This document shows positions 25,395-33,817 of a stretch of 37,759 nt of DNA, piece by piece. The DNA comes from Streptomyces inusitatus (GTDB lineage: Bacteria > Actinomycetota > Actinomycetes > Streptomycetales > Streptomycetaceae): assembly GCF_014651115.1 (NCBI RefSeq), contig NZ_BMWG01000038.1, positions 1 through 37,759 on the forward strand. Direction: 5' to 3'. Numbering within the stretch: the first letter of the stretch is position 1; the number at the start of each line of letters is the position of its first letter. The position numbers were made by a program, and so were the translations under genes. The notes under the pieces are model-generated. The model was not told the origin of the DNA and did no database searches. It saw nothing but the letters and a program-made list of their open reading frames with translations.

Positions 25395-27212
25395 GTGGAT
25401 GCGCAGAGCCGTGGGCAGGCGGACGACTTCGATCCCGCCGACCAATGGGTACTCAACCCGGAAACCGGCCAATACGAACTGCGACTGGACAACTCCGCAG
25501 CGCAGTCTCCGGCCGCTCCGGCGGCCGACGGCTTCGGCGACGGGCCAGGCACTCCGGGCGTCCCGGGGCCGCGTACGCCGGGTGACCCCGGCGGCGGCCG
25601 GAGCCGGCCCGAGGGCGACGGGAACCCGTCGTCCGGGGCCGAGGTGCCCGAACAGCGCTCGCGCCGCTCGGGCGGCCGGGCGGCGAACCGCCAGGCCGCC
25701 CGCTCCGGCCGGCCCGCCGGGGGCGCGAGCGCCCCGGCGGGCCGACGCAAGGGCAAGTCCGGCAAGCCCGCCAAGTCCGGCAAGAAGAAGGTGCTGATGT
25801 GGACGGGCGGAGTCCTCGGCTTCACCGTCGTCGTCGGCTCCGTGGGCGCGTACCTCGCCTATGACCGGCTGAACTCGAACCTCAACACCATCGCGGTGCC
25901 CGGCGCGGGAACCGGCGGCTTCAAGAAGGACAAGGCCGTCAACATCCTGGTCATCGGCACGGACAAGCGGACCGGCAAGGGCAATGGCTCCTACGGCGAC
26001 CCCAACAGCGCCGGGCACGCCGACACCACGATCCTCTTCCATGTCTCCAAGGACCGCACCAACGCCACCGCGCTCTCCATACCGCGCGACCTGATCACCG
26101 ACATACCCGCCTGCGAGACCAAGACCGACAAGGGCACCGTCACCATCCCCGGCTCGCTGAACACCAAGTTCAACGAGAGCCTCGGCCAGGAGGGCCGCGA
26201 CCCGGGCTGCACCATGCGCGCGGTCAAGGAGCTCACCGGGGTCACCGTCGACCACTTCATGATGGCCGACTTCAACGCGGTGAAGACGATGTCGACGGCG
26301 GTCGGCGGTGTCGAGGTCTGTCTCGCCAAGGACATCGACGACAAGAAGTCCAAGCTCAAGCTCGCCCGCGGCACCCATGTGATCAAGGGGGAGCAGGCGC
26401 TCGCCTTCGTCCGCACCCGCTACACGGTCGGCTTCGGCAGCGACCTCAGCCGGATCGAGATCCAGCAGCAGTTCCTCAGCTCCATGATCCGCAAGATGAA
26501 GTCCAGCGACACGCTGACCAGCCCCACGAAGATGTGGGACCTGGCGAACGCCGCGACCAAGGCGCTCACCGTCGACACCGGGATAGGCAGCATCGAGAAG
26601 CTCCAGGACCTCGGCATGGAGCTGGCCGAGGTGGATCCGAAGAACATCACCTTCGCGACGGTCCCGGTCGACGACAGCGCCGACAAATCCAGCGTGCTGC
26701 TCAACGAGGCCAAGGCCAGGCCGCTCTTCTCCATGATCCAGAACGACATCTCGCTCACCGAGGTGAAGAAGAAGGAGAAGCAGGAGCAGAAGGCCGCCAA
26801 GGAGAAGCAGAACGCCCTGCTCAAGGGCGATCGCGCCGAGGCCGCCGATGTCAGGGTCAAGATCTACAACGGCAGTGGGACCCAGGGCGTGGCCCTCGCC
26901 ACGCTGACCTGGCTCCAGAACGACCAGAGCGTGATGAAGTCCAGCAACGAGGGCAACGCCCCCGCCAAGGCGCCCAAGACCACGCTCGAATACGCGCCCA
27001 ACCAGGCGGACCAGGCCCGCAAGCTCGCGGATCTGATGGGTCTGCCGGCCACGGCGATGAAGCCGGGCACCGAGGACGCCGAGGCGCTTGAGGCGATGAC
27101 GCTCGTCCTCGGCGCGGACTTCAAGGGCGCGGGGGTGCCCATCACCGGAGTGGCGAAGACGCCGGACGGTGTCCAGAAGGTCGAAGCCGACAAGAAGGTG
27201 TGCGCCGGATGA
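25395..27212 (+). CDS. LCP family protein 2, with LytR C-terminal domain
   Basis: A 605-aa type II membrane protein. A long cytosolic N-terminus begins VDAQSRGQADDFDPADQW and continues Pro/Gly/Arg/Lys-rich to about 130; one membrane segment follows (about 133-155), then the LCP domain (ADTTILFHV, SIPRDL, KGEQALAFVRTRY, DLSRIEIQQQF). A Lys/Glu-rich helix (KKKEKQEQKAAKEKQNALLKG) leads to a LytR_C domain (VRVKIYNGSGTQGVALATLTWL) and a C-terminal VCAG. The likely role is ligation of a secondary wall polymer to peptidoglycan. It is a close paralogue of LCP 4 along its whole length. The GTG start has GGAGGA about 11 nt upstream. It shares the four-Cys pattern of LCP 1, 3 and 4. Confidence 0.93.
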   Translation: MDAQSRGQADDFDPADQWVLNPETGQYELRLDNSAAQSPAAPAADGFGDGPGTPGVPGPRTPGDPGGGRSRPEGDGNPSSGAEVPEQRSRRSGGRAANRQAARSGRPAGGASAPAGRRKGKSGKPAKSGKKKVLMWTGGVLGFTVVVGSVGAYLAYDRLNSNLNTIAVPGAGTGGFKKDKAVNILVIGTDKRTGKGNGSYGDPNSAGHADTTILFHVSKDRTNATALSIPRDLITDIPACETKTDKGTVTIPGSLNTKFNESLGQEGRDPGCTMRAVKELTGVTVDHFMMADFNAVKTMSTAVGGVEVCLAKDIDDKKSKLKLARGTHVIKGEQALAFVRTRYTVGFGSDLSRIEIQQQFLSSMIRKMKSSDTLTSPTKMWDLANAATKALTVDTGIGSIEKLQDLGMELAEVDPKNITFATVPVDDSADKSSVLLNEAKARPLFSMIQNDISLTEVKKKEKQEQKAAKEKQNALLKGDRAEAADVRVKIYNGSGTQGVALATLTWLQNDQSVMKSSNEGNAPAKAPKTTLEYAPNQADQARKLADLMGLPATAMKPGTEDAEALEAMTLVLGADFKGAGVPITGVAKTPDGVQKVEADKKVCAG

Positions 27213-27260
27213 CACGGGAACACCCCCGTCGCTCATCGCGCATGACAGGGGGACTCAGGG

Positions 27261-28889
27261 GTGGGACGGAACAGCGCGCGCGGGAGCCAGAGCCCGGATC
27301 GCGTCCCGCGAGCGCGTGACACCGGCCCGGCCGGCGGCGGGACGGTCCCCGGCCCGCGCGGCGGACGGCCGCCGGGCGGCGGCGATCGGCCGCCCCGGCG
27401 CGGGAAGCGCCGGGTGCTGCGGTGGACCGCGGCCGTGCTGTCGCTGCTGATACTCGCGACGGCGGCGGCCGGTTATCTGTACTACGAGAACCTCAACGGC
27501 AAGATCAAGAAGAAGGAGCTGACCCTCGGCGCGAAGATGCCGGTCCACCGGGCCAACGCCGACGGACAGACCCCGCTGAACATCCTCCTCATCGGCTCCG
27601 ACGCCCGGGACAACGAGGCGAACCAGAAGCTCGGCGGGGCAAAGGAGACCTTCAACGGCAAGCCGCTCGCCGATGTGCAGATGCTGCTCCATGTGTCGGC
27701 GGACCGCTCCAACATCTCTGTGATCAGCATGCCGCGCGACACCATGCTGAGGATCCCCGAGTGCCAGGACCCGGAGACCGGCGAGGTGCACCCCGCGAGG
27801 GCGTGGGCGCAGACCAATGAGTCGCTGAGCCGCGGCGGCCCTGGCTGCACGGTGGCCACCTGGTACGAGCTGACCGGCATCACCATCGACCACTTCATGC
27901 TGATCGACTTCGCGGGCGTGGTATCCATGGCGGACGCCATCGGCGGCGTCCCGGTCTGTGTCAGCGACCGTGTTCACTCCCGCAACAGCAAGGGGCAGGG
28001 GTCCGGTCTCAAGCTCGACGCGGGCACCAGCTTCGTCAAGGGCGAGCAGGCGCTGCAATGGCTCCGCACCCGCTATGGATTCGAGGACGGAACCGATCTC
28101 GCCCGGGCCCGCGCCCAGCACATGTATATGAACTCGATGGTGCGCCAGCTGCGAAAGAACGCAAAACTCACCGACCCGAACAAGCTGCGCAAGCTCGCCG
28201 AGGCCGCCATTGACTCGCTCACCGTGGACAAGGGCATCGAGTCGGTCGCCAGTCTCCTCGACCTCGGCAATGCCCTCAAGAGCGTGCCCACTCATCGGAT
28301 CACCATGGCAAAGATGCCGAGCGTTTATTCGAAAAGGCCGAACTACACCGGCAAAGTCGAACCCAAGCCCGGCGAAGCAGAACAGGTGTTCCGGATGATC
28401 CGGGAGGACATCCCGCTCGACGGCAAGGGAAAGCCGAAGAAAAAGAAAGCGGCCCCCGCGAAGTCGCAGGACCGGGCGGCCGCGCCGGCCGACATCCCCG
28501 TACAGGTGCGCAACGGCACCGGCGGCGACGGGCAGCTCCCCCTGAGGGGAAGGGCCACCGAGGTCACCGCCGCCCTACAGGCCGGGGGCTTCACCCAGGC
28601 CGTGGCGGACATCGCCGGAAACCCCCAGCGCAAGACGGTCGTCCAGTTCTCCAACGCGGAGCTGGAGGGCGATGCCCAGGCGGTCGCCAAGGCTCTGGGC
28701 ATTCCGGTGTCCTCGGTACGGAAATCGACTGATGTCACCGGTATATCACTGACCGTGGGCGCCGATTGGCCTACCGGTGACGCCTTTCCCGGAGCCGTGG
28801 ACGGGGACAAGACGCCCGACTCCGCCGAGGCCCTCAACGGCAGCGACACCAAGGCGTGCATGAAGGTTCAGCCGGGCTTCACCTGGTAA
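27261..28889 (+). CDS. LCP family protein 3, with LytR C-terminal domain
   Basis: A 542-aa type II membrane protein. It has a basic Gly/Pro/Arg-rich cytosolic tail, one membrane segment (about 53-75), an LCP domain (LNILLIGSDARDN, DVQMLLHVSADR, MPRDTMLRIPEC, KGEQALQWLRTRYGF) and a C-terminal LytR_C-like domain (IPVQVRNGTGGDGQ). The last LCP motif reads DLARARAQHMY, so the usual R-x2-RQQ is altered and QQ is lost; the catalytic Arg residues earlier in the domain remain. It starts with GTG 48 bp after LCP 2, with an AGGGGG site, so it is probably cotranscribed with LCP 2 and ends at the hairpin at 28903-28938. It is clearly more distant from LCP 2 and LCP 4 than they are from each other. Confidence 0.92.
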   Translation: MGRNSARGSQSPDRVPRARDTGPAGGGTVPGPRGGRPPGGGDRPPRRGKRRVLRWTAAVLSLLILATAAAGYLYYENLNGKIKKKELTLGAKMPVHRANADGQTPLNILLIGSDARDNEANQKLGGAKETFNGKPLADVQMLLHVSADRSNISVISMPRDTMLRIPECQDPETGEVHPARAWAQTNESLSRGGPGCTVATWYELTGITIDHFMLIDFAGVVSMADAIGGVPVCVSDRVHSRNSKGQGSGLKLDAGTSFVKGEQALQWLRTRYGFEDGTDLARARAQHMYMNSMVRQLRKNAKLTDPNKLRKLAEAAIDSLTVDKGIESVASLLDLGNALKSVPTHRITMAKMPSVYSKRPNYTGKVEPKPGEAEQVFRMIREDIPLDGKGKPKKKKAAPAKSQDRAAAPADIPVQVRNGTGGDGQLPLRGRATEVTAALQAGGFTQAVADIAGNPQRKTVVQFSNAELEGDAQAVAKALGIPVSSVRKSTDVTGISLTVGADWPTGDAFPGAVDGDKTPDSAEALNGSDTKACMKVQPGFTW

Positions 28890-28902
28890 TGGGTCACTGT
28901 GT

Positions 28903-28938
28903 GAAGGGTCCGTTTCGCGCATGCGTTGCGGGCCCTTC
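28903..28938 (+). terminator. hairpin terminator after LCP 3
   Basis: GAAGGGTCCG (28903-28912) pairs with CGGGCCCTTC (28929-28938) over 10 bp including one G-U pair; the loop can form an inner CGC/GCG stem. It lies 13 bp past the stop codon. Confidence 0.65.
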
Positions 28939-28959
28939 TCGTAAAACTTCGCCCGTCCT

Positions 28960-29010
28960 CCGGCCGTCATCCGGCCGTCATCCGACCGCCTTCGGCCGCC
29001 CTTCGGCCGA
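28960..29010. repeat. short CCGGCCGTCAT tandem repeat before the LCP 4 promoter
   Basis: Two exact 11-bp copies of CCGGCCGTCAT (28960-28970, 28971-28981) are followed by a degenerate third copy and by two TTCGGCCG words. No coding or known regulatory role is seen. Confidence 0.55.
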
Positions 29011-29024
29011 ATTTCCCCGAGATA

Positions 29025-29100
29025 TGGGCAGATTGCCCAGGTGTAGGGTGCGCGGGGTTTGTGATGGATGTCGCCGAGCGCCGAACAGTGCGGATAGTGT
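29025..29100 (+). promoter_or_regulatory. promoter region of LCP 4, duplicate of the LCP 2 promoter region
   Basis: The inverted repeat TGGGC-N5-GCCCA (29025-29039) is followed 4 nt later by TAGGGT (29044-29049), a good streptomycete -10. A second TAGTGT lies at 29095-29100. Both -10 boxes are 51 bp apart, exactly as upstream of LCP 2. Confidence 0.55.
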
Positions 29101-29213
29101 GACGAGATCCGGTGCTGCGGGAAGCCACCTCGCACCCGGCCGGATCGATGAACCGAGCGTCTCCTGAGGGGGAGAGGCAACGCGCGCGGGACCGACGGAG
29201 GACTCAAGCGACC

Positions 29214-30923
29214 GTGGACGCACAGAGCCGTGGCCGGGCGGACGGGATCGACCCCGCCGACCAGTGGGTGCTCAATCCCCAGACCGGCACCTATGAACTC
29301 CGACTGGACGATTCCGTACCGCGCCAGGACGCCGCCGGGCACCGGGACGCCGTCCCCGCGCCCGCGCGCCCCGCGTCGCCCTCGGTCCCGGGCCAGCGCG
29401 GCAGACGGAGCGCGCGCCCCCCGGAGGACGGCAGACCCGGCGGCTCCGGGCGGCGCGGGCGCAGGACCAGAAAGCCGGCCAGGCGGAAGGCGCTGATGTG
29501 GACCGGCGGCGTCCTGGGTTTTCTGCTGGTCGGCGGCTCCATCGGCGGTTATCTGCTCTACGACCGGCTCAACGGCAACCTCAACGCGATCGATGTCGGC
29601 GACGCGCTCAGCGGCCGGGGACTGAAGGACGGGCCCCTCAACATCCTGGTGATCGGCACCGACAAGCGCACCGGCAAGGGGAACGAGGGGTACGGCGACA
29701 AGGGCAGCGAGGGCCACGCCGACACCACCTTCCTCTTCCATGTCTCCGCCGACCGCACCAACACCACGGCGCTCAGCATCCCGCGCGATCTGGTGATCGA
29801 CATCCCCGAGTGCCCCACCAAACAGCCGGACGGCTCGACCAAGATCATCCCGGCGCAGCCCGCCACCCGGTTCAACGAGTCCTTCGGGCAGCGGGGGCGC
29901 GACCCCGGCTGCACCATGCGCACGGTGAAGGCGATCACCGGTCTGCCGATGGACCACTTCATGATGGTCGACTTCAACGCGGTCAAGACGCTGACGACCG
30001 CCATCGGCGGGGTGGACATCTGTCTGGACAAGCCGATGAAGGACGACGAGTCCGAATTGGATCTGGCGGCGGGCCCGCACCGCGTCCAGGGCGAGCAGGC
30101 GCTCGCCTTCGTCCGCAACCGGCACGGGCTCCAGAACGACAGCGATCTCGACCGGATCGCGGTGCAGCAGCAGTTCGTCGCCTCGATGATCCGCCGGATG
30201 AAGAACGACGTCCTGGGCGACCCGAAGGCGATGTTCGCCCTGGCCGACTCGATGACGAAGGCGCTCACGGTGGACACCGGGATAGGCGACGTCCCGAAGC
30301 TGACCGCCCTCGCCAAGGAGCTGGGCGGGATCGACGTCAAGAACATCAGCCTCATGACGGTCCCGGTGATCGACAACCCCGCCGAGGGGCCCGTCAAGGC
30401 GACCGTCGTCCTGAACCCGGTGGAAGCGCCGCAGGTCTTCGCCATGCTGGCCGACGACGTCTCCTTCACCGAGGTGAGGAAGAAGGAGAAGAAGGCGGAG
30501 AAGGCCGCCAGGGAGAAGCAGAACGCCCTGCTCAAGGGCGACCGCGCCCAGCCTTCCGAGATCCGGGTCGACATCTACAACGGCAGCTCCGTCAACGGCG
30601 CGGCGCAGACCACCCTCAGCTGGCTCCAGACCGTCAAGGGCGTGCTGAAGTCCGCCAACAAGAGCAACGCCCCCCAGAAGGCGGCCAGAACCACGCTGGA
30701 GTACGCGCCGAACCAGGCCGATCAGGCCCGCGCGCTCGCCGACATGCTGGGGCTGCCCGCCTCCGGCCTGCGGCCGGGCACCGTGAACGCCGAGGGACTC
30801 CAGGCGATGACGCTCACGCTGGGCGGCGACTTCAAGGCCGCCGGTACGCCCATCGCCGCGCCGGCGAAGGCCCCGGCGGGAGTGAAGAAGGTGGAGGCCG
30901 ACAAGCAGGTGTGCGCCAGGTGA
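29214..30923 (+). CDS. LCP family protein 4, with LytR C-terminal domain
   Basis: A 569-aa type II membrane protein and close paralogue of LCP 2: the same N-terminal start (VDAQSRGRADGIDPADQW), one membrane segment (about 97-120), the LCP domain (ADTTFLFHVSADR, SIPRDLVIDIPEC, QGEQALAFVRNRHGL, DLDRIAVQQQF), the charged helix KKEKKAEKAAREKQNALLKG, a LytR_C domain (IRVDIYNGSSVNGAAQTTL) and a final VCAR. It should act as an extracytoplasmic glycopolymer-peptidoglycan ligase. An upstream ATG at 29112 is in frame, but the GTG at 29214 was chosen by alignment with LCP 2 and its GGAGGA site 11 nt upstream. It has its own promoter region and converges on the GT2 gene. Confidence 0.93.
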   Translation: MDAQSRGRADGIDPADQWVLNPQTGTYELRLDDSVPRQDAAGHRDAVPAPARPASPSVPGQRGRRSARPPEDGRPGGSGRRGRRTRKPARRKALMWTGGVLGFLLVGGSIGGYLLYDRLNGNLNAIDVGDALSGRGLKDGPLNILVIGTDKRTGKGNEGYGDKGSEGHADTTFLFHVSADRTNTTALSIPRDLVIDIPECPTKQPDGSTKIIPAQPATRFNESFGQRGRDPGCTMRTVKAITGLPMDHFMMVDFNAVKTLTTAIGGVDICLDKPMKDDESELDLAAGPHRVQGEQALAFVRNRHGLQNDSDLDRIAVQQQFVASMIRRMKNDVLGDPKAMFALADSMTKALTVDTGIGDVPKLTALAKELGGIDVKNISLMTVPVIDNPAEGPVKATVVLNPVEAPQVFAMLADDVSFTEVRKKEKKAEKAAREKQNALLKGDRAQPSEIRVDIYNGSSVNGAAQTTLSWLQTVKGVLKSANKSNAPQKAARTTLEYAPNQADQARALADMLGLPASGLRPGTVNAEGLQAMTLTLGGDFKAAGTPIAAPAKAPAGVKKVEADKQVCAR

Positions 30924-31002
30924 GACGGGGGCCGGGCACCCGGGGCGGTCCGGGGCCCGAGGCCCGGGGCCGGTCGGGGGCCGGTCGCCCGGGGCGGCCT
31001 GG

Positions 31003-32022
31003 TCAGACGGCGGTCGTGGTCCCCACCGCCGGGCGGCGGCTGGCGATGACCTTCCTGGCCAGGGAGCGCGGGCTGGTGAGGAAGCCGATCCCCCACGACA
31101 TGTGCATGGTCGCCAGCGCCACCGGGATCCGGATCCGGGCCTTCAGCGGCAGCCCCTTGCCCGCGGGCAGGGAACCGGCCGTGATCGCCGCCAGATAGCC
31201 GCCGGGCACGATCAGACCCCAGGGGGTCAGCACCGCGCCGACCACGAGACCCGCCGCGATCGCACAGACCGCGACGGGCGGCGCGAGATAGCGGAGATTG
31301 ATCGAACCCTGGTGGTAGCGGGCCACCACATGCCGCCAGCGGCCGTAGTCCTTGTACTGCTTGGCGAGCGCCCGGACCGAGGGGCGGGGGCGGTACCGCA
31401 CCCGCAGCTCGGGGGAGAACCAGATCAGCCCGCCGGCCTCGCGGATGCGGAAGTTCAGCTCCCAGTCCTGGGCGCGGACGAACTCCACGTTGTAGCCGTC
31501 CTGCCGCTCCAGCGCCTCGCGCCGGAAGACCCCCAGATAGACGGTCTCGGCGGGGCCGGCCGTGCCACCGGTGTGGAAGGCCGCGTTCCCCACGCCTATC
31601 TTCGAGGTCATGGCGGCGGCGACGGCGTGCTCCCAGTCGTTCTCGCCCTCGGCGTGCATGATGCCGCCGACGTTCTGCGCGCCGGTCTCCTCCAGGAGCC
31701 GTACGGCGGTGGCGATGTAGTTCGCGGAGAGCATCCCGTGGCCGTCGACGCGTACCACGATCGGGTGACGCGAGGCCTTGATCGCGGCGTTGAGCGCGGC
31801 CGGGGTACGGCCGGTGGGATTGGGCACGGTGTGGACCCGGGGGTCCTCCCGGACCAACTCGGCGGCGATCTCGTCGGTGCGGTCCGTGGACGGGCCGAGC
31901 GCGATCACCACCTCCATCTCGCCGTCGTACTCCTGCTCAAGGATGTGACGGACCGAGTTGCGCAGATGCCGCTCCTCATTGAGGACCGGCATGATCACGG
32001 AGACGGGGGGCGTGGCGTTCAT
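31003..32022 (-). CDS. membrane-associated family 2 glycosyltransferase (ExoA-like)
   Basis: A 339-aa protein. The cytosolic GT-A domain has SVIMPVLNEERHLRNSV at the N-terminus, the donor-site loop LGPSTDRTDEI, RVDGHGML in the DxD position, and the acceptor/catalytic segment AQDWELNFRIREAGG. Two or three membrane segments follow (about 250-300), with a basic cytosolic tail. It probably adds a sugar to a lipid-linked wall or exopolysaccharide intermediate; the sugar is unknown. Lying inside an LCP cluster, it may build the polymer that an LCP attaches, as wbbL1 lies beside an LCP gene in mycobacteria, although this is not a WbbL orthologue by sequence. The ATG at 32022 has no ribosome-binding site. 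Confidence 0.88.
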   Translation of the reverse strand: MNATPPVSVIMPVLNEERHLRNSVRHILEQEYDGEMEVVIALGPSTDRTDEIAAELVREDPRVHTVPNPTGRTPAALNAAIKASRHPIVVRVDGHGMLSANYIATAVRLLEETGAQNVGGIMHAEGENDWEHAVAAAMTSKIGVGNAAFHTGGTAGPAETVYLGVFRREALERQDGYNVEFVRAQDWELNFRIREAGGLIWFSPELRVRYRPRPSVRALAKQYKDYGRWRHVVARYHQGSINLRYLAPPVAVCAIAAGLVVGAVLTPWGLIVPGGYLAAITAGSLPAGKGLPLKARIRIPVALATMHMSWGIGFLTSPRSLARKVIASRRPAVGTTTAV

Positions 32023-32030
32023 CAGTCGCC

Positions 32031-32036
32031 ACGTTA
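32031..32036 (-). promoter_or_regulatory. -10 TAACGT for the glycosyltransferase gene
   Basis: The minus strand reads TAACGT ending 8 nt before the ATG at 32022. With no Shine-Dalgarno in between, a leaderless or near-leaderless start is likely. Confidence 0.4.
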
Positions 32037-32085
32037 CCGCGAATGGGGGACACGGACGCGCGGCGGCCGGTCGGTGGCGCGGGCA

Positions 32086-32107
32086 GCCCATCGTATGGGC
32101 CTACGGT
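32086..32107 (+). promoter_or_regulatory. inverted repeat and -10 upstream of LCP 5
   Basis: GCCCAT-CGT-ATGGGC (32086-32100) is a perfect 6-bp inverted repeat, followed 1 nt later by TACGGT (32102-32107), a good -10. It uses the same half-sites (TGGGC, GCCCA) as the LCP 2 and LCP 4 repeats but in the opposite order. Confidence 0.4.
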
Positions 32108-32200
32108 GTGCTCGTTCCCCCGTTCGCCGCGATCGGACACCGGCCCGGTCGTCCGCTGTCTTCCGCAGTACCCCGGCAGTCGCCTCCGGTCGCCGACCGT

Positions 32201-32290
32201 CATTCACCGTCATTCACCGCCGTCCACCGTCATCCCGCCGCCGGTCACCGTCGTCCCGCAGTCAGTCGCAGTCAGTCGCCGTCAGTCGCC
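32201..32290. repeat. 10-bp-period tandem repeat in the LCP 5 leader
   Basis: CATTCACCG(T/C) occurs at 32201-32220 and GTCAGTCGC(A/C) three times at 32261-32290, with degenerate units between. All are in 10-bp register. It lies between the candidate promoter and the GTG of LCP 5. Confidence 0.6.
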
Positions 32291-32356
32291 GTCGTTCGGG
32301 CGTCCGTTCCCCGGCCGCCCCCTCCTCCCCCCGTCGCCCGCGGAGGTGTCCCCCTC

Positions 32357-33805
32357 GTGACCACGCCGTCCCGCTCCCCCCGTCCCCGGCCGAACCCAGG
32401 GCCCAGGACCAGACGGCCGGTGGTCACCAGACCCCGCTGGGGGCTGCGGGCGGCGACCGCGCTCTCGGTGCTGGTGCTCGGCGCGGGCGCGATCGGGCAC
32501 GCGATGCTGACCGGTCTGGACACCGGGATCAGCCGGGTGGACCCCTTCCGCGACATGAAGAACCGGCCCGAGGGCGGGCACGGCATGAATCTGCTGCTCG
32601 TCGGCACCGACGGACGGGAGCGGATCACCCCGGAGCAGAAGAAGAAGTTCCGGCTCGGCGGCGCGCCCTGCCACTGCACGGACACGATCATGCTGGTGCA
32701 CATCTCCCGGGACAGCCGGCGGGCGAGCGTGGTGTCCCTGCCGCGCGACAGCTACGCCGAGATCCCGGCGTACACCGACCGGGCCACCGGGCAGAAGCGC
32801 CCGGCCAGGCCGGTGAAGCTGAACGCCGCCTACGCGGAGGGCGGGCCCTCGCTGACCGTGCGCACGGTCGAGCACATGACCAAGGTCAAGATCGACCACT
32901 ATCTGGAGGTCGACTTCACCAGCTTCATGAAGACGGTCGACGCCGTCGGCGGGGTCCGGATCTGCACCAGCCAGCCGATGTCGGACCGCTACACCGGGCT
33001 GAACCTCCCGGCCGGCAGCCATGAGCTGAACGGCGGGCAGGCCCTTCAGTACGTCCGCTCCCGCCATGTGGACATCGCGTCCGACCTGGGGCGGATGCAG
33101 CGCCAGCAGCGGTTCGTGGCCTCCCTCATCGAGCGGGCGACCAGCAGCGGGATGCTGCTCAACCCGGTGCGGTTCCGGAAGGTGGCCACCACCATGCTCG
33201 GCTCGGTACGGGCGGACGAGGGGTTCGGCACCGAGGAGATGCTGGCGCTGGGCCGGGCGATGCGCGGCTTCTCGGCGGCCTCGTCGGAGTTCACCTCCGT
33301 GCCGATCGGCTCGATGGGCACGGTGAAGGGCGTCGGCTCCGCCGTGAAGTGGGACCCCGCCAAGTCCCAGCGGCTCTTCCGGATGATCCGCGAGGACCGG
33401 CCGCTCGCCCCGGCCCGCGCCCGCAAGGCCCGGGCGACGCTGGTGGACGTCTCCCCGCAGCAGATCAGGGTGCAGGTCTACAACGGCACCGGCGAGGACG
33501 GACTCGGCCGCCGGGTGGACGGCGCGCTGCGGGCCACCGGCTTCAACACCACCCGTACCCCGCTGAACGGGGACAGCCCCGAGGTGGAGCGCACCTTCAT
33601 CTCGTACGACCCCCGCTGGGACCGCTCGGCGCGGACGCTGGCGACGGCGCTGCGCGGCTGTGAGATCCGGGCCGTGAAGGGGCAGGGGCGAACGCTGCGG
33701 GTGACGGCGGGCGCGGATTACCGGGGGGTGACACCGGTCCGGGCGCAGGACGCCTACCAGGGCGAATTCGGCGCGGTCACCGGCGACGAGGTGACCTGCC
33801 CGTAG
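32357..33805 (+). CDS. LCP family protein 5, with LytR C-terminal domain
   Basis: A 482-aa type II membrane protein: a short basic tail, one membrane segment (about 30-50), an LCP domain (MNLLLVGTDGRERI, CTDTIMLVHISRDS, SLPRDSYAEIPAY, NGGQALQYVRSRH, DLGRMQRQQRF) and a LytR_C domain (IRVQVYNGTGEDGLGRRV) ending VTCP. It keeps the canonical R-x2-RQQ motif. It differs from LCP 1-4 in its Cys: the IPxC and GC(T/V) cysteines are missing, and a C-H-C pair appears just before DTIML. The GTG at 32357 follows GGAGG by about 10 nt; upstream in-frame codons are repeat sequence. It converges on the thioesterase gene with 12 bp between. Confidence 0.93.
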   Translation: MTTPSRSPRPRPNPGPRTRRPVVTRPRWGLRAATALSVLVLGAGAIGHAMLTGLDTGISRVDPFRDMKNRPEGGHGMNLLLVGTDGRERITPEQKKKFRLGGAPCHCTDTIMLVHISRDSRRASVVSLPRDSYAEIPAYTDRATGQKRPARPVKLNAAYAEGGPSLTVRTVEHMTKVKIDHYLEVDFTSFMKTVDAVGGVRICTSQPMSDRYTGLNLPAGSHELNGGQALQYVRSRHVDIASDLGRMQRQQRFVASLIERATSSGMLLNPVRFRKVATTMLGSVRADEGFGTEEMLALGRAMRGFSAASSEFTSVPIGSMGTVKGVGSAVKWDPAKSQRLFRMIREDRPLAPARARKARATLVDVSPQQIRVQVYNGTGEDGLGRRVDGALRATGFNTTRTPLNGDSPEVERTFISYDPRWDRSARTLATALRGCEIRAVKGQGRTLRVTAGADYRGVTPVRAQDAYQGEFGAVTGDEVTCP

Positions 33806-33817
33806 AGCGGGGCGCGC

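Larger units (their letters stand above)
32023..32356. other. divergent intergenic region between glycosyltransferase and LCP 5
   Basis: 334 bp without a credible gene. It holds the glycosyltransferase -10, the inverted repeat and -10 for LCP 5, and a 10-bp-period tandem repeat in the LCP 5 leader. Confidence 0.5.

Noticed and set aside
25194..27236. A 680-codon open frame antisense to LCP 2
   Set aside because: Similar antisense frames occur over several LCP genes and mirror their codon bias; no independent motif.
30924..31002. Bidirectional terminator between LCP 4 and the GT2 gene
   Set aside because: The stretch is extremely GC-rich with repeated CCGGGGC words, but I could not draw one clearly dominant perfect hairpin.
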